DNA from: Galdieria partita | Taxonomy: Eukaryota > Rhodophyta > Bangiophyceae > Galdieriales > Galdieriaceae | Assembly: GCA_025991245.1 (NCBI GenBank) | Contig: BQMJ01000013.1 | Coordinates: 195,001 to 259,000 of the forward strand | Length of the DNA: 64,000 bases | Direction of reading: 5' to 3' | Shown here: positions 39,394 to 46,520 of the stretch, in pieces | Layout: the number at the start of each line of letters is the position of its first letter | How positions within the stretch are numbered: the first letter of the stretch is position 1 | The notes under the pieces: model-generated | Database searches by the model: none | Told to the model about the DNA's origin: nothing | The model's input: the letters and a program-made list of their open reading frames with translations, nothing else | Translations under genes and position numbers: made by a program

Positions 39394-40076
39394 CGATGGA
39401 ATGGTTTGATTCGCAATACGCTGGATTGCTGCGAAAAATATTTTCCGAGGGCACTTCTTGTTTGAATGGAGTGAAACTGAATCGTCGGCATTCTATTGAA
39501 TGTGATTTGGAAACATCTTTTCCATTTCCTTCTTTGCGCAAATGCTCATGGACTTTAGCTTGCGACGAGTTCTCAGAAAATATTCACAACTCAAGTAATT
39601 TCGCTTCGAGAGAACGATGGCAATCGGGTGAATGGGTAGATTCTGAGATGCGTGGTCGATGTATTTTGGATGTGGCATCTCCATCCTGTGTCGGCTTCTG
39701 TCTGAATGGAGTTTCTTTATTTTCTTGTCCACGAATTGGAATAGTTGAAGAAAAAGGAATGTTTTTGGAGGCTGCTCTTTTTCTAAAGAATGTGGATGTG
39801 GTGACGGAATTTCCCTTTATCACTGCTGGATTTTCTTTATTGGTGGAACGGGAAGCTATGAAGCTTTCTTTAGTAGCTTCTCGAGTCAAAGTGGTAATAG
39901 ATAGCTGTTTTTTTTTGTGGAGGCACATAAAGTTAGTGGGATTGATGACGGCAAGATCTTCCAAAGGGAGTCCGAGGCTGCTTGAAATCAATAAAAGTTG
40001 TGACGAGGCCAAGTTTCCGGAACTGGACAATTATCAATGGCATTTATCTCGAATAAGAGACTATACAATGACTTGA
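39390..40076 (+). CDS. Highly diverged thymidylate-synthase-like protein
   Basis: 228 residues. Four blocks line up in order with ThyA: Y-x-x-L-L-R-K-I near 10; SFPFPSLRKCSWTLACDEF (ThyA G-F-P-L-L-T-T-K-x-x-W-x-x-x-x-x-E) near 43-62; PSCVGFCLNG (the P-P-C catalytic cysteine region) near 100; and FPFITAGFSLL (L-P-F-N-I-A-S-Y-A-L-L) near 142-152. A tail FPELDNYQWHLSRIRDYTM matches the E-x-Y-x-P-H-P-x-I-x-M ending. Other parts of the active site are not recognisably conserved and the chain is short, so catalysis is doubtful. It may be a structural or regulatory relative. Similar blocks alone cannot exclude a pyrimidine hydroxymethylase-like role. Confidence 0.55.
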   Translation: MTMEWFDSQYAGLLRKIFSEGTSCLNGVKLNRRHSIECDLETSFPFPSLRKCSWTLACDEFSENIHNSSNFASRERWQSGEWVDSEMRGRCILDVASPSCVGFCLNGVSLFSCPRIGIVEEKGMFLEAALFLKNVDVVTEFPFITAGFSLLVEREAMKLSLVASRVKVVIDSCFFLWRHIKLVGLMTARSSKGSPRLLEINKSCDEAKFPELDNYQWHLSRIRDYTMT

Positions 40077-40501
40077 TAGAACTTTATACATCTGACTATC
40101 CTGGGGTTTCTTTTGTAGGGGATTTTAGCAATGACTGCTCTTGTGTCTCATTAAAGCTTCGTTGTGATGTCGATCCATCCTGTCCTTACTTTGGCTTTAT
40201 GCTTCCGTTAACTATGTGTTTTTCCAATTATCCACTAGCCTGTCCTTCAGTTCGGTTTGATGTGGATGTTTTTCACCCCAACGTCTATGAAAATGGACTA
40301 GTTTGTTTGAATATTCTTTCAGCTAAAGAATGGAGTCCTGCTTTATCCCTTCGAGTAGTTTTGTTGACTTTACTTCAACTTTTAGAATTGCCAAACGACC
40401 AGGACCCTGCTAGGAGAGAAGCTGGTGAATCCTATATTCGCGGAGATTGGTATGAACGAGTCGTTAGGATACTGGATAGCAGCAAATGTGAACGGTTTTA
40501 A
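40037..40501 (+). CDS. Ubiquitin-conjugating enzyme E2
   Basis: 154 residues, a standard UBC length. It has the F-H-P-N motif at 79-82, catalytic Cys90 in NGLVCLNIL, the WSPALSLRVVLLTLLQLL helix after it, and the N-D-Q-D-P-A block. It accepts activated ubiquitin from a host E1 and passes it on with E3s; RING proteins at 17,246 and 55,720 are possible partners. Its first 40 bp overlap the end of the thymidylate-synthase-like gene. Confidence 0.92.
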   Translation: MAFISNKRLYNDLIELYTSDYPGVSFVGDFSNDCSCVSLKLRCDVDPSCPYFGFMLPLTMCFSNYPLACPSVRFDVDVFHPNVYENGLVCLNILSAKEWSPALSLRVVLLTLLQLLELPNDQDPARREAGESYIRGDWYERVVRILDSSKCERF

Positions 40502-40517
40502 AAAAAAAAGAAACTCA

Positions 40518-40745
40518 ATGAAATACTTTATTTCATGGGGTGTCGAACTCGTCACTGTGTGGGGGTTTTATTTTGTGCTTCTGTGGTGCGTCCGTCCAAA
40601 CAGTCTTCTAGTACACTATGGAATGAACCTGTATTCAAATGAAGTAAGCTATCCTCGACTTTCGGTGGTGACTTTTGCTATGGCTATCTGCACAGTAGTA
40701 TTTTTCAACGTTCTAGTCGTTTCAGGCAAAATAGGAACATCATAA
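40518..40745 (+). CDS. Small two-span membrane protein, 75 aa
   Basis: ATG after a run of ten A and gaaactca, 17 bp past the E2 stop. Two hydrophobic spans (about 6-28, VELVTVWGFYFVLLWCV, and 48-68, VTFAMAICTVVFFNVLVV) flank a polar loop. No family is recognised. Probably an inner-membrane or envelope component of the virion. Confidence 0.6.
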   Translation: MKYFISWGVELVTVWGFYFVLLWCVRPNSLLVHYGMNLYSNEVSYPRLSVVTFAMAICTVVFFNVLVVSGKIGTS

Positions 40746-40769
40746 AAAAAGGAGAGAAACAGAAAAAAA

Positions 40770-41168
40770 ATGGAAAATAATGACAACACCAGCGCCGCCG
40801 CCGTGGACAATCAATTAACAGAGAAGGAAAAGGAAAACGAAGTCGCGATGGAGGAATTCGCTTCTATGTACCCTTTCTTAGCGAACGACCCTGCGATCGT
40901 GGAACTTGCTTCTAAAGTCATCAAAAACTGCAAAACGGACGACATCCAAGGGGGCGTACAGACGGCGATAAAAATCATACAGGAAAATCCTCAGTTGATC
41001 CAACAGATCGTAGCTAAGGCGCCGGATGTCTTAAGTAACCTTGGGCTTATGTTTTCAAATCTACAGGAGCAACAGCAGCCGCCGCATCCACCGTCGTCAT
41101 CATCGGAGGAAAAAACACCGAAAAGACACAAGCGAATAAATCTAAAGAAGCCAGCTAAGCAGATTTAA
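40770..41168 (+). CDS. Acidic hypothetical protein with basic tail, 132 aa
   Basis: ATG after agaaaaaaa. The first 95 residues are helical and acidic (EKEKENEVAMEEF, IQENPQLIQQIVAKAPDVLS); a Pro/Ser stretch and a basic tail (KRHKRINLKKPAKQ) follow. There is no membrane span. No family is recognised. It sits between small membrane proteins and the Erv1-like oxidase and is read with them. Confidence 0.6.
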   Translation: MENNDNTSAAAVDNQLTEKEKENEVAMEEFASMYPFLANDPAIVELASKVIKNCKTDDIQGGVQTAIKIIQENPQLIQQIVAKAPDVLSNLGLMFSNLQEQQQPPHPPSSSSEEKTPKRHKRINLKKPAKQI

Positions 41169-41179
41169 AAAAATAGAAG

Positions 41180-41524
41180 ATGTTCGTGAATGGAGAACCT
41201 GAATATTGGGGACCTGGTTTTTGGCTGTCTATTCATCTCATAAGTTTCTGGGCCAAAGACAAGCCGCTACACGAAAGAGAACTACTAGCCAATTTGCTAA
41301 AGTATATGCTTTCTAGTATTCCTTGCGCAAGATGCAGAGAGCATGCTGTTCGATTTGCCCACGACAATGATCCGGTGACTGTTGCCAAGAATCACAACTT
41401 GGGTTTATTTGCTTGGTCATTTTTGTTTCACAATTCTGTGAATTCTCGTTTGGGAAAACCACAACCCAATTTCGAAGACGCGAAACAGACGTTTGAAGAT
41501 AATTTTCCTTGCGATCGATGTTGA
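41180..41524 (+). CDS. Erv1/Alr-type thiol oxidase
   Basis: 114 residues. It has the FAD-binding start WGPGFWLSIHL, the active C-A-R-C at 49-52 in SSIPCARCREH, and the W-S-F-L-F-H-N-S-V-N-S-R-L-G-K-P block that holds the flavin. A second C-x-x-C closes the protein and may shuttle electrons. NCLDV members (E10R in vaccinia, 9GL in ASFV) form disulfides in cytoplasmic domains of virion membrane proteins. The thioredoxin-fold protein at 54,913 and the many Cys-bearing ectodomains here fit as partners. ATG follows taaaaaaaatagaag. Confidence 0.95.
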   Translation: MFVNGEPEYWGPGFWLSIHLISFWAKDKPLHERELLANLLKYMLSSIPCARCREHAVRFAHDNDPVTVAKNHNLGLFAWSFLFHNSVNSRLGKPQPNFEDAKQTFEDNFPCDRC

Positions 41525-42393
41525 CGAAAGGCAATGAAATGGTAGGATTGGCGGCTGCTGAAGCGCTGTCTCAACCTATGATGCAGTTAACGTTGAATTC
41601 TTTTCATTTTTCTGGAAGCAGCCACGAAATGACCAGTTCTTTTTCTCGTTTGAAAAGACTTCTTCAAGGAAATCGCAAGCTTCCTGTTGAATATCAATTT
41701 CCTGAAGCTCTGCCCGAAGTCATTCCTGCTCAGAAACTGGCCGATCTGATAGTCTCGATAGATTTTCCTACGGTAGTTCTTCGTTTTCCTGACAGAGGTA
41801 GTTCATCTATTGTGGAGGCATTAGGACAGCTTATTTTTTTTCTGAGAAACGACTTGGAAGCGTCCGAGATAAAGGTGACTTTGAAAGACAGGACGATTCA
41901 AGCAGAAAAATTGAATCGAATGAAATTGATTTGTAGCTTGAGGAAAATAGCTGTGGGAAATGCTGCCGTGTTGAAAGTAGATAAAGAAAGAAAAAAAATT
42001 ACTTGTGATAGACCTTCTTTATCTCTGTTTCCGGAAGAACAAAGACATCTCATTGTTTCCAGTGATTTTAGAGAAGTGACTAGCTACTTTGGTATTGAAG
42101 TAGGAAGAGCTGTATTCTTTACTCAATTGAAAGAGATTCTTTCGGAAACGGGGGTGCTAGATCGTCATCTCAATTTAGTAGCTGACTATGTATTTTGGAC
42201 TGGTGACCTCACATTTCCCAACTATCATGGCATGACGAGACATGCGACTACCTGTATTCATCGTGCATCCGTTCATCATACCTTTCAGGAAATTTGCAAA
42301 GCGGTTAGTTCAGGAAAGAAAGAAAGAATTTCCGATTTGGCGCATTTCGTGATGCTTGGAGGAGTTCCCAATAGCGGTCCTTTTAGAAAGTAG
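41518..42393 (+). CDS. RNA polymerase largest subunit, C-terminal part
   Basis: 291 residues from ATG at 41,518, which overlaps the Erv1 stop. It opens with the trigger-loop region of RPB1: EMVGLAAAEALSQPMMQLTLNSFHFSG, matching G-E-x-V-G-x-x-A-A-Q-S-I-G-E-P-x-T-Q-M-T-L-N-T-F-H. It ends with the cleft and clamp residues YFGIEVGRAVFF, RHLNLVADYVFWTG, R-A-S-V-H-H-T-F and the final G-V-P-N-S-G-P-F. The N-terminal part is a separate gene on the other strand at 46,521-48,752. The break falls between bridge helix and trigger loop, as in archaeal A'/A''. The chain has no CTD heptads. It should assemble with the other part into a viral RNA polymerase. Confidence 0.88.
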   Translation: MLTKGNEMVGLAAAEALSQPMMQLTLNSFHFSGSSHEMTSSFSRLKRLLQGNRKLPVEYQFPEALPEVIPAQKLADLIVSIDFPTVVLRFPDRGSSSIVEALGQLIFFLRNDLEASEIKVTLKDRTIQAEKLNRMKLICSLRKIAVGNAAVLKVDKERKKITCDRPSLSLFPEEQRHLIVSSDFREVTSYFGIEVGRAVFFTQLKEILSETGVLDRHLNLVADYVFWTGDLTFPNYHGMTRHATTCIHRASVHHTFQEICKAVSSGKKERISDLAHFVMLGGVPNSGPFRK

Positions 42394-42646
42394 GAACTTT
42401 AGGGAAACCATTTCGATCTCTTTTTTTTCCAGTCAATTGTGTTCGCTGCGGCTGCTGTCTTGTTGCTGGGCGGGATGTTTTTTTGCTTTTGGGTGCGGTT
42501 TCTTGGTGGTTGTCATCATCATCAACATCATCTTCGTAGTAAGGTTCTTTTCCAGGTAGAGGTATCGTTTGTGTAATGATCATCTGCGGTCTTTGCCTTT
42601 GTGGATATTCTACGATATCAGGATGCTCGAAATTGTAGTTTGACAT
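42383..42646 (-). CDS. Hypothetical charged protein, 87 aa
   Basis: A Tyr/Pro-rich N terminus (YNFEHPDIVEYPQRQRPQ) is followed by a strongly acidic middle (YYEDDVDDDDN) and a basic tail. No membrane span or known motif is seen. Its ATG and that of the divergent gene at 42,656 are only 9 bp apart (ttttaaaag), so each promoter must lie partly in the neighbour. It overlaps the end of the RPB1 C-part gene by 11 bp. Confidence 0.5.
   Translation of the reverse strand: MSNYNFEHPDIVEYPQRQRPQMIITQTIPLPGKEPYYEDDVDDDDNHQETAPKSKKTSRPATRQQPQRTQLTGKKRDRNGFPKVPTF
42387..42400. terminator. Small hairpin at convergent stops
   Basis: aaagt-agga-acttt forms a 5-bp stem whose left arm runs into the stop codon of the RPB1 C-part. 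It is similar in style to the hairpin at 13,197. The stem is short and could be chance. Confidence 0.25.
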
Positions 42647-42655
42647 TTTTAAAAG

Positions 42656-43564
42656 ATGAACAAACCAGTTATGGCCGCGAACTCAAAAAAGAAGACAGCT
42701 TCGAAGCCCAAGTCTAAAGCTACTGAAGCTTTTTCCACTAGCAAAGTTGCTCCTATTCAGGGAATCTCCAAAATAAAAGGATACAGTCCCACTTCCGTGC
42801 CTTCTTCTGAGAATCTCTTGAAAACGCCTTCTTCTGCCGCAGCCTCCCCACTGAAGAAGTCATCAGCGCCGTCTCCCTCTGTTCTTCCTAAGAAGAAAAC
42901 TTCCATATGGATTTGGGTAGGAGTTGGTGGTGGTGTTCTATTGGTCGTCATAGCAGTAGTAGCTTTCATTCTACTGAATAGCAAAAACAAAACAACTAAA
43001 GCCGTTTCCAAGAACAAGTCGTCATCGTCTTCATCGTCTTCCTCCTCCTCCTCCTCATCGTCATCTTCCGGGCCTAACAGACTGTACAACAAATCCATGC
43101 CCACTTCTCAAACATTAGGACCATGGCCGGATGAAAGTCCAGATCCGAACTATGATAGCACATCTTATGTATTTACTTGTTCATCAGGCTATTTAGTGAG
43201 CATCGGAGTGTACAACGGAGACTGGATGTCAGGTCTAGGTTCATTCACTTGTTCTTCTGGTGAAACTCATTCTGCTTTCGGACAATCGGGAGGAGACTCC
43301 TTTTTGAGTTCTTCCGGATTTTCCTATTTATTAGCGGTTAAAGGCATCACTGCACCGAAACCCCACATAAGTTGTTTATCATTTGGGCGAAATCACTGCA
43401 CCAGTCACGATCCCAATCTATTAACTGAGACTTCTCAATATCTTTATTGCGGTTCTAGTGGGAGCTTGATCAACGGAGTTAAAGGAACCAAGTACATCAA
43501 CTCGAACGGAGCATCAGGAGGCGCCGATTACTATTTCGCCAATTTGGAGATTTCTTGTACTTAA
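42656..43564 (+). CDS. Type II membrane protein with Cys-rich ectodomain
   Basis: 302 residues. A Lys/Ser/Pro-rich cytoplasmic N terminus (about 1-80) precedes a membrane span (about 83-106, IWIWVGVGGGVLLVVIAVVAFILL), a poly-Ser stalk, and an ectodomain of about 160 residues with paired cysteines. The ectodomain motifs FTCSSGYLVSIGV, SFTCSSGETHSAFG and YCGSSGSLINGV match the layout in the smaller protein at 13,681. Likely a virion surface protein whose disulfides depend on the Erv1 system. No enzyme motif is visible. Confidence 0.7.
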   Translation: MNKPVMAANSKKKTASKPKSKATEAFSTSKVAPIQGISKIKGYSPTSVPSSENLLKTPSSAAASPLKKSSAPSPSVLPKKKTSIWIWVGVGGGVLLVVIAVVAFILLNSKNKTTKAVSKNKSSSSSSSSSSSSSSSSSGPNRLYNKSMPTSQTLGPWPDESPDPNYDSTSYVFTCSSGYLVSIGVYNGDWMSGLGSFTCSSGETHSAFGQSGGDSFLSSSGFSYLLAVKGITAPKPHISCLSFGRNHCTSHDPNLLTETSQYLYCGSSGSLINGVKGTKYINSNGASGGADYYFANLEISCT

Positions 43565-43569
43565 AAACA

Positions 43570-44139
43570 ATGGCGACGAACAAAGTCATCATTCTAGATA
43601 TTGATGGAACTCTTGGATGTTTAGTTTATGACCATCCTTCGAAGCTTACCAGCAACATGGAGATGGATAGAGTTCATTATCTTCAGCCCTCTGCCTATTT
43701 CGTAGCTCGATCATTTTGTGAATGGTTCTTAGAATTCTGTCGTTACTTTTTTGTAAAAGTAGTCGTTTTTTCGGCAGGCGGAAAGGAGTACGTAGACAAC
43801 ATAGTGTCTTCTATTTTTCCTTTCATTCCCGACGCTGTTTTTTCTCATGAAAACCTCGATAAGAATCGTCTGAAAAGCCTGGATGTAGTGAGAGAAGAAA
43901 TTCCTTTTGCTTTTCAACATAACACGATCATTTTGGAAGACAATCCTGAAGCTTGGGAACCTTACAACCAGGAGAACATCGTGAAAGTTCCGGAATGTCG
44001 TTTTTTAGGAGCTAGTTCCTATGAAAGAGATGACTACACATTCGCTAATTTAAGAAAATGGCTGATGACACAAGTGTACAGCAGCGTCGATGTTCGTAGA
44101 GAAATAGCTGCTGTAAAATCTTTAGAAAAAGAACAATGA
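43570..44139 (+). CDS. FCP1/NIF-type HAD phosphatase
   Basis: 189 residues from the ATG after cttaaaaaca. It has the HAD nucleophile motif IILDIDGTLG (D10, D12), then VVVFSAGGKEYVDNI (motif II Ser/Thr region), a lysine-bearing KNRLKSLD segment, and TIILEDNPEAW (motif IV acid pair region) with the FCP1-like N-x-V-K-V after it. The family dephosphorylates Ser/Thr, classically the RNA polymerase II CTD. The viral RPB1 here has no CTD, so the target may be a host or other viral protein. It overlaps the next propeller gene by 4 bp (ATGA). Confidence 0.75.
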   Translation: MATNKVIILDIDGTLGCLVYDHPSKLTSNMEMDRVHYLQPSAYFVARSFCEWFLEFCRYFFVKVVVFSAGGKEYVDNIVSSIFPFIPDAVFSHENLDKNRLKSLDVVREEIPFAFQHNTIILEDNPEAWEPYNQENIVKVPECRFLGASSYERDDYTFANLRKWLMTQVYSSVDVRREIAAVKSLEKEQ

Positions 44140-44930
44140 GGATATTTTCGACTTATAGCTTTCCATCTACTTTTGGAGCTCACTTAATGAGTCCAGCTTC
44201 CGAGAATCTTGAGACTATTTTCTTTCGAGACTTCAACAGGCCAGAAAACCGATCTCTAGTGCTGTCTTCTCAATGGAACGAAGAAGGAGATCTACTGAAC
44301 TATCGTCATCTTTCTTTATCTGTGGACAACATTGAAGATCCTCGTTTCTTTCGATGGAGAAACAAACCTTATCTCATAGGAAACAACACTCGCAGGATGC
44401 ATATCGTAGACGTCACGACGGGGTCTTGTTATCGTCTCAAGTCTCCTTTTCCGCAGAGATCGATTGAAAAAAACTGGATTCCCTTGGTCGTTTCTTCTTC
44501 TTCAGAAAGACTTTTGTTGGTGTATTCCTTCGATCCTCTCGTTATTTTTCAAGTGACCGATTTGGAAATGGGAAGATGCGATCCCTTTTTAGGCGCTGAT
44601 AGTTCGGCGGTACTTGATGGGAAGTTGGGAATAAGAGGAGGCACTCCATTGATTCCGTTTGAGAAAAACAACGATAATGTGTTTGTATGCTGTGTCCATA
44701 GACAGCATTTCAATCCTAGAGCCACATTTTACAGAGGCTATTGGGGCTTTCTAGACTTTCGAAATTGTTCATTTCAAGCAAGCAGTCGGCCGATATTCAT
44801 TGGTCAATTTGCCATCGTCTATCCATCTGCTCTTTTTTCAGAAAAGGATGGCTCTTTTGTCTTAGGAGGTCACGTAGATGATGAATTCTGTTTTTTCACA
44901 AAAGATATCTCGAAGCCACAGATTCTCTAA
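44136..44930 (+). CDS. Propeller-type glycan-active protein, paralogue 2
   Basis: 264 residues. It shares IEDPRFF, EKNWIPL, GIRGGTPLI and GGHVDDEF with paralogues at 37,013 and 56,845, spaced alike. This supports one beta-propeller fold and a common active centre. Identity outside the motifs is low, so the duplications are not recent. It is joined to the phosphatase gene by an ATGA overlap. No signal peptide is seen. It may process or build viral glycans, by analogy with GH43/62/130-like families; the specific reaction is unknown. Confidence 0.6.
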   Translation: MRIFSTYSFPSTFGAHLMSPASENLETIFFRDFNRPENRSLVLSSQWNEEGDLLNYRHLSLSVDNIEDPRFFRWRNKPYLIGNNTRRMHIVDVTTGSCYRLKSPFPQRSIEKNWIPLVVSSSSERLLLVYSFDPLVIFQVTDLEMGRCDPFLGADSSAVLDGKLGIRGGTPLIPFEKNNDNVFVCCVHRQHFNPRATFYRGYWGFLDFRNCSFQASSRPIFIGQFAIVYPSALFSEKDGSFVLGGHVDDEFCFFTKDISKPQIL

Positions 44931-44936
44931 AAAAGC

Positions 44937-45182
44937 ATGGCATTTGGTGCAGAAGTAAAAAAAATAGTTAAACAAATTTCTTTTTTCTTGGCTTTTTCTC
45001 TCACATGGGCTAGTGCCGATGTTTGGGTCCTCTTTATTAAGGCCTTGTTCTTTAGCGATTTGAAATTGAAGGAAGACAGTGCCTTGGATACTTTCCTGGT
45101 AGCTGCTCTGATCACTGTGATATTGCTGTTTTTTGCAACGATTGCTTACAAAGGGGACGTCACCAAACTTATTGTCCCTTAA
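44937..45182 (+). CDS. Small two-span membrane protein, 81 aa
   Basis: ATG after taaaaaagc, the stop of the propeller gene being part of that signal. Two hydrophobic spans (about 13-36, SFFLAFSLTWASADVWVLFI, and 52-70, FLVAALITVILLFFATIAY) are separated by an acidic loop. No family is recognised. It converges on the glycosyltransferase at 45,169. Confidence 0.6.
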   Translation: MAFGAEVKKIVKQISFFLAFSLTWASADVWVLFIKALFFSDLKLKEDSALDTFLVAALITVILLFFATIAYKGDVTKLIVP

Positions 45183-46251
45183 GAACGAGCTTAAGAAATC
45201 GGTCTACGGAGTTTTTCCAAGTCCATAAAGTGCGAGTTATTTTTTTTATTTTTTCTCTGATGGGGGCTAGCGTTTCTTCTTCTTGTTCAAAAGCATTCAG
45301 CAAGACTTTTTCATAGTCTTCCTTTCTTTTACAGGAAAATGACTTGACGGCCAAAGTTTCTTTCAAAGCGGCCGTCTCGATGCATATCGGAATACATCCA
45401 TGTTGTTGTGCTTTAACGACCGAAATACAAAAACTTTCCGGATACAGACAAGGATAAGTGAAGAATGAACTGGTGAGAAATTCTTTGCTTAGCTGCTCAG
45501 CAGAAATTCTATCATGGTGAAAACAATTCTGTGTTTCTTGAATGATTTTGGAAATTTCGCAGTTGTTAGAATTGAATGGATCGATACCTCCGAAGATGTG
45601 AAGTTCGGCGTCCGGAAAATGCTCCACAGCTTTCGGCCAGACAGAAAGAAGGAAACGCAATCCTCGATCCATGTCGGAACAATAGATGCATTTTCTTTTC
45701 TGTCTCTGGATTCCTTCGTGGTCGTCGCTACTATACAAGGATCCGTTGTAAACTATTTCGCAGTTGAGTGGAAGCTTTCCGGCATTGACAGTACGAAATG
45801 CTGCAAATTGCGACCTAGAAACAAAGATGCCGAAATCGAAGGAAGTTAAGGAAGGTTCTGGCCACATGGACCAATCGTGAGCCCAAAATATCCATTTTTT
45901 GGCGGAAATATTGTCGATTTTGAAAGGGCATCTCCATGAAATGGCGAAATCGAAAAGGATATTTTTGTACTTGGGGATATGAGAAATTCTTTGGTACAAC
46001 GGATTCATGAGTTCGGGAAATTCCTTGGTAGTGGCGTTGAAAATCACTACCTGGAATCCTCTATTAGCCAATTCATTGCTGTATTCAACGACGGCTTCTT
46101 CACTTCCACCTAATTTTTTCGAATGAAGATTCCATGACAGACTCGTAAGACAAACAATAGCTATCGATGGATAAGAAAAACGATAAGACTGCATTTCTTG
46201 GTTAGTTTTCCATGGTTCTACTTGAGAAAGAAGTCTGAAAACGTGATCCAT
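45169..46251 (-). CDS. GT4-like glycosyltransferase
   Basis: 360 residues. The N-terminal domain holds LHSKKLGGSEEAVVEYSNELANRG, the typical acceptor-domain loop of GT4/GT1 enzymes. The C-terminal half has a retaining GT-B core: RGLRFLLSVWPKAVEHFPDAELHIFGG near 200-225, and YPESFCISVVKAQQHGCIPIC with the E-x7-E-like donor site near 270-290. No signal peptide is seen. With the genes at 5,025, 35,337 and 36,444 it forms the glycosyltransferase set. It converges with the small membrane gene at 44,937, sharing 14 bp around a hairpin. Confidence 0.8.
   Translation of the reverse strand: MDHVFRLLSQVEPWKTNQEMQSYRFSYPSIAIVCLTSLSWNLHSKKLGGSEEAVVEYSNELANRGFQVVIFNATTKEFPELMNPLYQRISHIPKYKNILFDFAISWRCPFKIDNISAKKWIFWAHDWSMWPEPSLTSFDFGIFVSRSQFAAFRTVNAGKLPLNCEIVYNGSLYSSDDHEGIQRQKRKCIYCSDMDRGLRFLLSVWPKAVEHFPDAELHIFGGIDPFNSNNCEISKIIQETQNCFHHDRISAEQLSKEFLTSSFFTYPCLYPESFCISVVKAQQHGCIPICIETAALKETLAVKSFSCKRKEDYEKVLLNAFEQEEETLAPIREKIKKITRTLWTWKNSVDRFLKLVLKGQ
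45178..45195. terminator. Hairpin at convergent gene ends
   Basis: cttaag-aacgag-cttaag forms a 6-bp stem at the overlap of the 44,937 and 45,169 genes. The stop codon of the rightward gene lies in the left arm. A possible 3'-end signal; the evidence is positional only. Confidence 0.3.
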
Positions 46252-46270
46252 ATTTTCCTTTTTTTCTCAA

Positions 46271-46513
46271 TCACTCGTAATAGTCTATGCTAACGTAAGG
46301 TGAAGACGCGGCAGGAGTTAACGAAGAAGAAGGTGATACAGGAAATACAACACCTGGACTGGTGAGCACTACTCCTGATGAAGTGTCGATGCTAGGAAGA
46401 GTAGTAGTTGAAGTGCTAGAATTTTGCATGTTTATCACAAAAATAAGAACCACCACAAGAACAAGGACCAGAACTCCTAATCCTACCAATATGTAAATTT
46501 CGCTTTTCTTCAT
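46271..46513 (-). CDS. Single-span membrane protein, 80 aa
   Basis: The start is placed at MKKSEIYILV, where ATG follows taaaaaagcg right after the RPB1 N-part stop; a longer frame would run back into that gene. One span (about 6-30, YILVGLGVLVLVLVVVLIFVI) is followed by a Ser/Thr/Pro-rich tail ending DYYE. The tail is probably outside the virion or in the lumen. Confidence 0.6.
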   Translation of the reverse strand: MKKSEIYILVGLGVLVLVLVVVLIFVINMQNSSTSTTTLPSIDTSSGVVLTSPGVVFPVSPSSSLTPAASSPYVSIDYYE

Positions 46514-46520
46514 CGCTTTT

